Assembly: GCA_003646935.1 (NCBI GenBank)
Contig: QMLW01000029.1
Coordinates: 1-10,291, forward strand
Direction: 5' to 3'
Length of the DNA stretch: 10,291 bases
Source of the DNA: Deltaproteobacteria bacterium
Lineage (GTDB): Bacteria; Desulfobacterota; DSM-4660; Desulfatiglandales; B25-G16
The notes below the pieces were generated by a model. It was not told the origin of the DNA, ran no database searches, and was given only the letters and a program-made list of their open reading frames with translations. Below, in pieces: positions 6,781 to 10,291 of the stretch. A program made the translations under genes and the position numbers. The stretch's first letter is position 1. Every line of letters starts with the position of its first letter.

Positions 6781-7857
6781 ATGAGCATTCTATTTTACTA
6801 TATCATTCCATTTATTATTGTACTCGGCATACTGATCTTCTTCCATGAGCTGGGGCACTTCCTTCTGGCTAAGCTATTCAGGGTGAAGGTGCTGAAGTTC
6901 TCCCTCGGCTTTGGTCCGAAGATCATCGGAAAAACCGTTGGAGAAACCGAATACGTGATCTCCGCCTTTCCGCTGGGCGGTTACGTTAAGTTATTGGGTG
7001 AAAACGAGGATGAGGAAATAGCCCCTGAAGATGCCCCCAGAGCATTCCCCAGCCAGCCCGTATTGCATAGGATCGCCATTGCCGCTGCCGGCCCCGTGTT
7101 CAATTTTCTTCTGGCCTTCCTGCTGTTCAGCGGCATCTACCTTGTCTCTGGCTATCCCACTATAGCCCCGGAGGTAGGCCAAGTGAGGCCAGGATCTCCC
7201 GCAGATAAGGCCGGCATACGCAAGGGCGACATTATCGAATATATAGAAGGCACGAGGATCGAGAGATGGGCCCAGATAAAGCAGTTCGTGGAGAAGAACC
7301 CGGAACAAGGGCTCAACATGGTGGTCATGAGGGGGGCAAACCGATTCTCAACAACGGTGTTTCCAAAGGAGGAGGTCGTAAAAAATATCTTTGGCGAGGA
7401 GGTGAAAACGGCGCTCAACGGAATTGTGACAAGCGGAAAGACAGAGCAGTTAAGGCTGGGGCTTTTCAGGGCGATAAAGGAGGGTGCAGTCAAGACATGG
7501 GAGATAACATCTCTCACGTTTCTGGTGCTCATAAAGCTGTTTCAGGGCGTCGTGCCCCTCAAGACAGTGGGAGGCCCCATTATGATCGGGCAGATGGCAG
7601 GGGAGATCGCGAGGGAAAATCTCGGCTACCTCATCCCCTTTATGGCAGTAATCAGCGTCAATCTTGCCATCTTAAACCTCCTTCCAGTGCCGGTTCTGGA
7701 TGGAGGAATGATCCTCTTTTTCCTGATTGAGATCGTAACGAGAAAGCCCATCAGCATAAAGAAACGGGAGATGGCCCAAAAAATAGGCTTGTTCCTTCTC
7801 CTCATGCTGATGGCCATCGTCTTCTACAATGACCTTTTGCGAATAATAACCAAGTAA
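6781..7857 (+). CDS. rseP: RIP metalloprotease RseP, site-2 protease family, single PDZ domain
   Basis: RseP-type enzymes cut transmembrane segments of substrates such as anti-sigma factors or leftover signal peptides, using an intramembrane zinc site. The product has 358 residues. The first helix (about 4-21) ends in the zinc motif H22-E-L-G-H26. A second helix carries AAAGPVFNFLLAFLLF near 101-116. One PDZ domain spans roughly residues 125-195 (VRPGSPADKAGIRKGDII). The third conserved helix ends in NLLPVPVLDGG with the third zinc ligand D307, and a last helix closes the protein. E. coli RseP has two PDZ domains and 450 residues; the one-PDZ form is common elsewhere. The ATG at 6781 is the only possible start because an in-frame TAA lies at 6772-6774. 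AAGGAG at 6758-6763 is 17 nt away, unusually far. Confidence 0.95.
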   Translation: MSILFYYIIPFIIVLGILIFFHELGHFLLAKLFRVKVLKFSLGFGPKIIGKTVGETEYVISAFPLGGYVKLLGENEDEEIAPEDAPRAFPSQPVLHRIAIAAAGPVFNFLLAFLLFSGIYLVSGYPTIAPEVGQVRPGSPADKAGIRKGDIIEYIEGTRIERWAQIKQFVEKNPEQGLNMVVMRGANRFSTTVFPKEEVVKNIFGEEVKTALNGIVTSGKTEQLRLGLFRAIKEGAVKTWEITSLTFLVLIKLFQGVVPLKTVGGPIMIGQMAGEIARENLGYLIPFMAVISVNLAILNLLPVPVLDGGMILFFLIEIVTRKPISIKKREMAQKIGLFLLLMLMAIVFYNDLLRIITK

Positions 7858-7878
7858 GTAGATATTGAAAATCGACAA

Positions 7879-8577
7879 TTGATTATCCTTTCCTTAAATA
7901 CCTCGACAAAACAGTATAGCCTGGCGTTGCTGGACAACAAGACCGTATTGGGTGAATACCTCCTTTCCTCAGGACCAAGTCACTTTAGGGATCTGATGCC
8001 GGGTATCGATGATCTCCTCGAAAAAACACACCTCACGCCCGAACAACTTGAGGGCATAACGGTTGCCATAGGGCCAGGAAGCTTTACCGGTATCAGAGTA
8101 GGCCTGGCTGTGGCAAAAGGGCTTTCACAAGGCCTTGGCATACCGTTAGTCGGTGTGCCTACCCTAGCGGGTTTGGCGAGCCAGATTCCCTACGCAAGGC
8201 AGGATATCTGCCCCGTGGTTACCTCGAGAAAAGGGGAACTATTTGCCGGGCTTTTCAGGCGTAACCCCGATAATCTGCTCACCAGGATTGAGGAAGATGC
8301 CAGCCTAAAGGTGGCAGACCTCCCCCTGTTGATCAAGAGGAAGACCATCCTTATCGGCAACGATTTCACCGCTCAAGCTCCTATGATACAAAAGTACGTG
8401 GGGAAGAAGGCCTTGCTGGCACCACAAATCCTCTGGAACCTGAGGGCCTCATCTATAGGAGTTCTGGGGTTACAAAGGCTGTTGAAAGGAAGCTCAGATA
8501 GCGTAAGCGATCTTGTTCCTCTCTATCTGCGAGGCGCGGATATCAGGGCAGGAAAAAAATCCCCTGGCATAGTCTGA
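7879..8577 (+). CDS. tsaB: tRNA threonylcarbamoyladenosine biosynthesis protein TsaB
   Basis: TsaB is the non-catalytic partner that binds TsaD, with TsaE, to transfer the threonylcarbamoyl group onto A37 of ANN-decoding tRNAs. The product is 232 residues, normal for the family. It begins MIILSLNTSTKQYSLALL, the ASKHA-type first strand pair, followed by VAIGPGSFTGIRVGLAVAKG (GPGSFTG at 65-71), the hallmark of TsaB. It ends with VPLYLRGADIR, the usual C-terminal P-x-Y-L-R. The family's I-D-A-R-x-G-E-x-Y stretch reads V-T-S-R-K-G-E-L-F here (T115 in place of Asp). The TTG at 7879 matches the family N-terminus, but no clear SD is visible; the gene lies 21 bp after rseP in the same frame and may depend on coupling. 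tsaD and tsaE are not in the window. Confidence 0.93.
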   Translation: MIILSLNTSTKQYSLALLDNKTVLGEYLLSSGPSHFRDLMPGIDDLLEKTHLTPEQLEGITVAIGPGSFTGIRVGLAVAKGLSQGLGIPLVGVPTLAGLASQIPYARQDICPVVTSRKGELFAGLFRRNPDNLLTRIEEDASLKVADLPLLIKRKTILIGNDFTAQAPMIQKYVGKKALLAPQILWNLRASSIGVLGLQRLLKGSSDSVSDLVPLYLRGADIRAGKKSPGIV

Positions 8578-8581
8578 GAAG

Positions 8582-8607
8582 AGCATACATCTCGTTTCAT
8601 GTATGCT
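8582..8607 (+). promoter_or_regulatory. Perfect 9-bp hairpin between tsaB and psd
   Basis: AGCATACAT (8582-8590) and ATGTATGCT (8599-8607) form nine perfect pairs around an 8-nt loop. It starts 5 nt after the tsaB stop. What follows is ATATTGACA rather than a U-run, so it is not a standard intrinsic terminator. It may be an operator-like palindrome, a 3'-end stabiliser of the tsaB message, or part of psd control. Confidence 0.45.
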
Positions 8608-8610
8608 ATA

Positions 8611-8636
8611 TTGACAAACGCCACAATTTATATTAC
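8611..8636 (+). promoter_or_regulatory. Candidate promoter for psd-pssA
   Basis: TTGACA at 8611-8616 is a perfect -35 hexamer, 3 bp after the hairpin at 8582-8607. The AT-rich stretch that follows offers TATATT at 8629-8634 and TATTAC at 8631-8636, but with 12- and 14-bp spacing, shorter than the preferred 17. At proper spacing only TTACAG or TACAGG is available. A real promoter would therefore be weak or need help from a regulator. Confidence 0.3.
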
Positions 8637-8673
8637 AGGATGAGATAAACATAAGAGATTAGAGGTACTTACC

Positions 8674-9363
8674 TTGCAACAGAAAAGGATACACAATAGG
8701 TTGCCCGTTGCATGGGAGGGAATTCCCTTTATCGCCATTTGCATGGCTGTAACTGCTATCCTCCTTATCCTCGGCTGGGATCTCCCTGCAATTCCGATGA
8801 TGGTGATCACACTATTTATGATCTACTTCTTCCGAGACCCGAATAGGCTTCCCACACACAACAAATCGGCGATTCTCACGCCGGCAGACGGAAAAGTGCT
8901 CGCCATAGAGGACTTGCGGCACGGGGACAATCGGTATCAGGATGGGGCCAAAAAGATAAGTATCTTCATGTCCCTTTTTAACGCACATATCAACAGGATC
9001 CCGATGGGGGGAAGGATTATAGCGCTCTCCTACCACCCAGGCAAATTCTTCTCGGCAAACAGGGATAAGGCCTCTGTCTATAACGAGCACAATATCGTTA
9101 CTCTGGAGACGCAGAACAAGACGAAGATTGTCTTTGTCCAGATTGCCGGTTATATTGCCAGAAGGATTTCCTGCTGGGTGAACAAGGGGGATCATGTTGA
9201 GGCCGGTCAAAGGTTCGGCCTCATTCGATTTGGCTCGCGGCTCGAGGTCTATGTCCCGCCTCATTGCACTATCATGGTTACAAAAGGGCAAAAGGTCAAA
9301 GCCGGTCACACCATACTAGGATATCTTGATGAAAGTGAACAAGTCCACGAGATCAACACCTAG
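8674..9363 (+). CDS. psd: Phosphatidylserine decarboxylase proenzyme, short form
   Basis: Psd decarboxylates phosphatidylserine to phosphatidylethanolamine at the inner membrane. It is made as a proenzyme that cleaves itself and converts the new N-terminal serine to a pyruvoyl cofactor. The product is 229 residues, the compact form also found in Geobacter-type bacteria and archaea. Two hydrophobic stretches (about 15-34 and 36-52) lead to YFFRDPNR, then LTPADGKVL (D72) and FNAHINRIP (H105). The self-cleavage motif is RFGSRLEVYVPP, with the predicted cut between G187 and S188, leaving a short alpha chain of about 42 residues. The TTG at 8674 has a modest SD (AGAGG at 8661-8665) 8 nt upstream. 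The last 35 bp overlap pssA, the gene for the preceding reaction. Confidence 0.95.
   Translation: MQQKRIHNRLPVAWEGIPFIAICMAVTAILLILGWDLPAIPMMVITLFMIYFFRDPNRLPTHNKSAILTPADGKVLAIEDLRHGDNRYQDGAKKISIFMSLFNAHINRIPMGGRIIALSYHPGKFFSANRDKASVYNEHNIVTLETQNKTKIVFVQIAGYIARRISCWVNKGDHVEAGQRFGLIRFGSRLEVYVPPHCTIMVTKGQKVKAGHTILGYLDESEQVHEINT
9318..9321 (+). promoter_or_regulatory. Shine-Dalgarno that sets the pssA start
   Basis: AGGA lies 7 nt before the ATG at 9329 and only 4 nt before the in-frame TTG at 9326, which favours the ATG. The site is inside the end of psd, consistent with coupled translation. Confidence 0.5.
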
Positions 9364-10135
9364 AAATAAGAGGGGAATATATATTCTTCCCAACCTATTT
9401 ACCTCCTGCAGCCTCTTTGGAGGATTCTACGCGATTATCGCCGCCATTCAAGGGCGGTTCGAGGCCGCCGCTATCGCTATTCTTATCTCCTCGATTTTCG
9501 ACGGGTTGGACGGGAAGATTGCCCGCTTTACCAATACCACGAGCAAATTCGGTGCCGAATACGACTCACTTTCCGATCTGGTTGCCTTTGGCGTTGCACC
9601 CGGTTTATTGGCATTTGAGTGGTCCCTAGAACCATTTGGGAGGTTAGGCTTGCTCGCCGTATTTCTCTATATAATCTGCGGTGCACTGAGGCTGGCCCGG
9701 TTCAATATCCAAAAGGCTACCCTCGAATCGAGGCATTTCAAGGGATTGCCGATCCCGGGAGCCGCTATCTTTATCGCCACCTTCGTGCTCTTCATCAATT
9801 CTATGGGAGGCATTGCTCGAAACCAGTATGGTATCATTATAGGCATTGTGTACCTCCTTTCATTCCTCATGGTGAGCACCATCGACTATGTCAGCTTTAA
9901 AGGGCTCGGACTCTTCAAACGAAAGCCCTTTAACGCGCTGGTAGCAACCATATTGCTCTTTATCGTCGTTGCCTCTAAGCCAGCACTGATGCTATTTCTG
10001 TTCTCCATTATGTACGTTGTCTCAGGGCCCGCAATGATGCTCTATCATGTCGTTCGCAGGTCCCCGAAGACGGCTCGTTTGAGCGCCGACTCCTCTTCGG
10101 AAAAGGCTGAAGACGGCGCAATACAAGAACTATAG
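9329..10135 (+). CDS. pssA: CDP-diacylglycerol-serine O-phosphatidyltransferase (PS synthase, type II)
   Basis: PssA joins CDP-diacylglycerol, the CdsA product, with L-serine to give phosphatidylserine, which Psd then decarboxylates. The product is 268 residues from the ATG at 9329. It begins with a basic cytosolic segment followed by ILPNLFTSCSLFGGFYAI, the standard opening of membrane PssA proteins. The CDP-alcohol phosphatidyltransferase motif is complete: D58-G-L-D61-G-x-x-A-R, eight residues, then G75-x3-D79-x3-D83. About six to eight hydrophobic helices follow, and the protein ends in a polar tail of about 28 residues rich in Ser and Lys. This is the integral-membrane family, distinct from the peripheral phospholipase-D-like E. 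coli PssA. Its start overlaps psd by 35 bp. Confidence 0.96.
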   Translation: MKVNKSTRSTPRNKRGIYILPNLFTSCSLFGGFYAIIAAIQGRFEAAAIAILISSIFDGLDGKIARFTNTTSKFGAEYDSLSDLVAFGVAPGLLAFEWSLEPFGRLGLLAVFLYIICGALRLARFNIQKATLESRHFKGLPIPGAAIFIATFVLFINSMGGIARNQYGIIIGIVYLLSFLMVSTIDYVSFKGLGLFKRKPFNALVATILLFIVVASKPALMLFLFSIMYVVSGPAMMLYHVVRRSPKTARLSADSSSEKAEDGAIQEL

Positions 10136-10194
10136 AAATCAATGGGTAGTTGATCGCTTGATTGCATTCGCTGTGTGCGTATTGCTTTCAGCAT

Positions 10195-10215
10195 GGGGGC
10201 TTCCTTTCAGCCTCC
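10195..10215 (+). other. Imperfect hairpin downstream of pssA
   Basis: GGGGGCT (10195-10201) pairs with AGCCTCC (10209-10215) with one G-T wobble and a 7-nt loop. No T-run follows, so it is not a typical terminator, but it lies in the 106-bp gap between pssA and rsmD and could mark a transcript end or processing site. Nothing else was recognised in this gap. Confidence 0.25.
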
Positions 10216-10241
10216 GTTCGCGAATTAACAGGTCGCATGCT

Positions 10242-10291
10242 ATGAGAATTACTGGCGGCATGGTCAAAGGCTGCCGGTTGGCACGAATTAA
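10242..10291 (+). CDS. rsmD: Probable 16S rRNA (guanine966-N2)-methyltransferase RsmD, cut by the window end
   Basis: Only the first 16 codons are visible: MRITGGMVKGCRLARI. This resembles the RsmD N-terminus, generally M-R-I-I-G-G-x-x-K-G-R-x-L, which precedes the SAM-binding fold. RsmD methylates G966 of 16S rRNA during small-subunit assembly. An SD-like ACAGG at 10228-10232 lies 9 nt upstream of the ATG at 10242. The assignment rests on one short motif, because the catalytic domain lies outside the window; in many bacteria rsmD is followed by coaD. Confidence 0.6.
   Translation, partial: MRITGGMVKGCRLARI

Noticed and set aside
6597..6848. Open + strand frame across the dxr-rseP gap and into rseP (possible small protein)
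   Set aside because: No family resemblance, no good start with SD, and it runs into rseP out of frame; the extension looks like chance.
7266..7730. 154-codon + strand open frame inside rseP
   Set aside because: It is a frame-shifted shadow of rseP, with a low-complexity Gly/Lys/Arg-rich product and no family features.
8812..9309. Minus-strand 165-codon open frame opposite psd
   Set aside because: It is fully covered by a confidently identified gene, and its product has no recognisable domain.
1..10291. Mobile elements, CRISPR arrays, tRNA or rRNA genes, defence or secondary-metabolite genes
   Set aside because: None seen on either strand; the window is almost entirely explained by conserved housekeeping genes.

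Overview
This window is a conserved bacterial housekeeping gene cluster, read entirely on the + strand. From left to right it holds: the 3' end of a membrane-anchored PH-domain-like gene; rpsB (ribosomal protein S2); tsf (EF-Ts); pyrH (UMP kinase); frr (ribosome recycling factor); uppS (undecaprenyl-PP synthase); cdsA (CDP-diglyceride synthase); dxr (DXP reductoisomerase); rseP (site-2 protease); tsaB (tRNA t6A factor); psd (PS decarboxylase); pssA (PS synthase); and the first 16 codons of a probable rsmD (16S rRNA methyltransferase). No mobile element, CRISPR array, tRNA, rRNA or defence gene was seen.

The gene order rpsB-tsf-pyrH-frr-uppS-cdsA-dxr-rseP, with psd-pssA close behind, fits Gram-negative bacteria of the former Deltaproteobacteria (Desulfobacterota and relatives). 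Short EF-Ts, single-PDZ RseP and the short Psd form agree with that. This placement is an inference from synteny and protein style; no phylogeny was run. The first gene is visibly more AT-rich than the rest and probably belongs to a separate transcription unit.

Layout. Positions 1-509 are the truncated PH-like gene. Positions 510-691 carry a candidate promoter and a structured rpsB leader. Positions 692-3607 are the translation block (rpsB, tsf, pyrH, frr). Positions 3721-5289 are envelope lipid genes (uppS, cdsA). Positions 5384-7857 are dxr and rseP. Positions 7879-8577 are tsaB. Positions 8674-10135 are psd and pssA, which overlap by 35 bp. Positions 10242-10291 are the start of rsmD. No gene-free stretch exceeds about 220 bp, and no classical stem plus U-run terminator was found between genes.

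Functionally the cluster joins translation (S2, EF-Ts, RRF, t6A and rRNA modification) with envelope supply. UppS and Dxr mark the late and early ends of the isoprenoid route to undecaprenyl phosphate. CdsA, PssA and Psd are the complete route from phosphatidic acid to phosphatidylethanolamine.

Nothing here looks like a new multi-gene system. The most interesting signal is non-coding: two perfect 8-bp stems just before rpsB that interleave as an H-type pseudoknot and end on the Shine-Dalgarno sequence. Secondary signals are an out-of-frame ATG with better SD spacing than the pyrH ATG, a 9-bp hairpin next to a perfect TTGACA before psd, a Ser-to-Tyr change in the Dxr NADPH loop, an acidic S2 tail, and frequent TTG starts.
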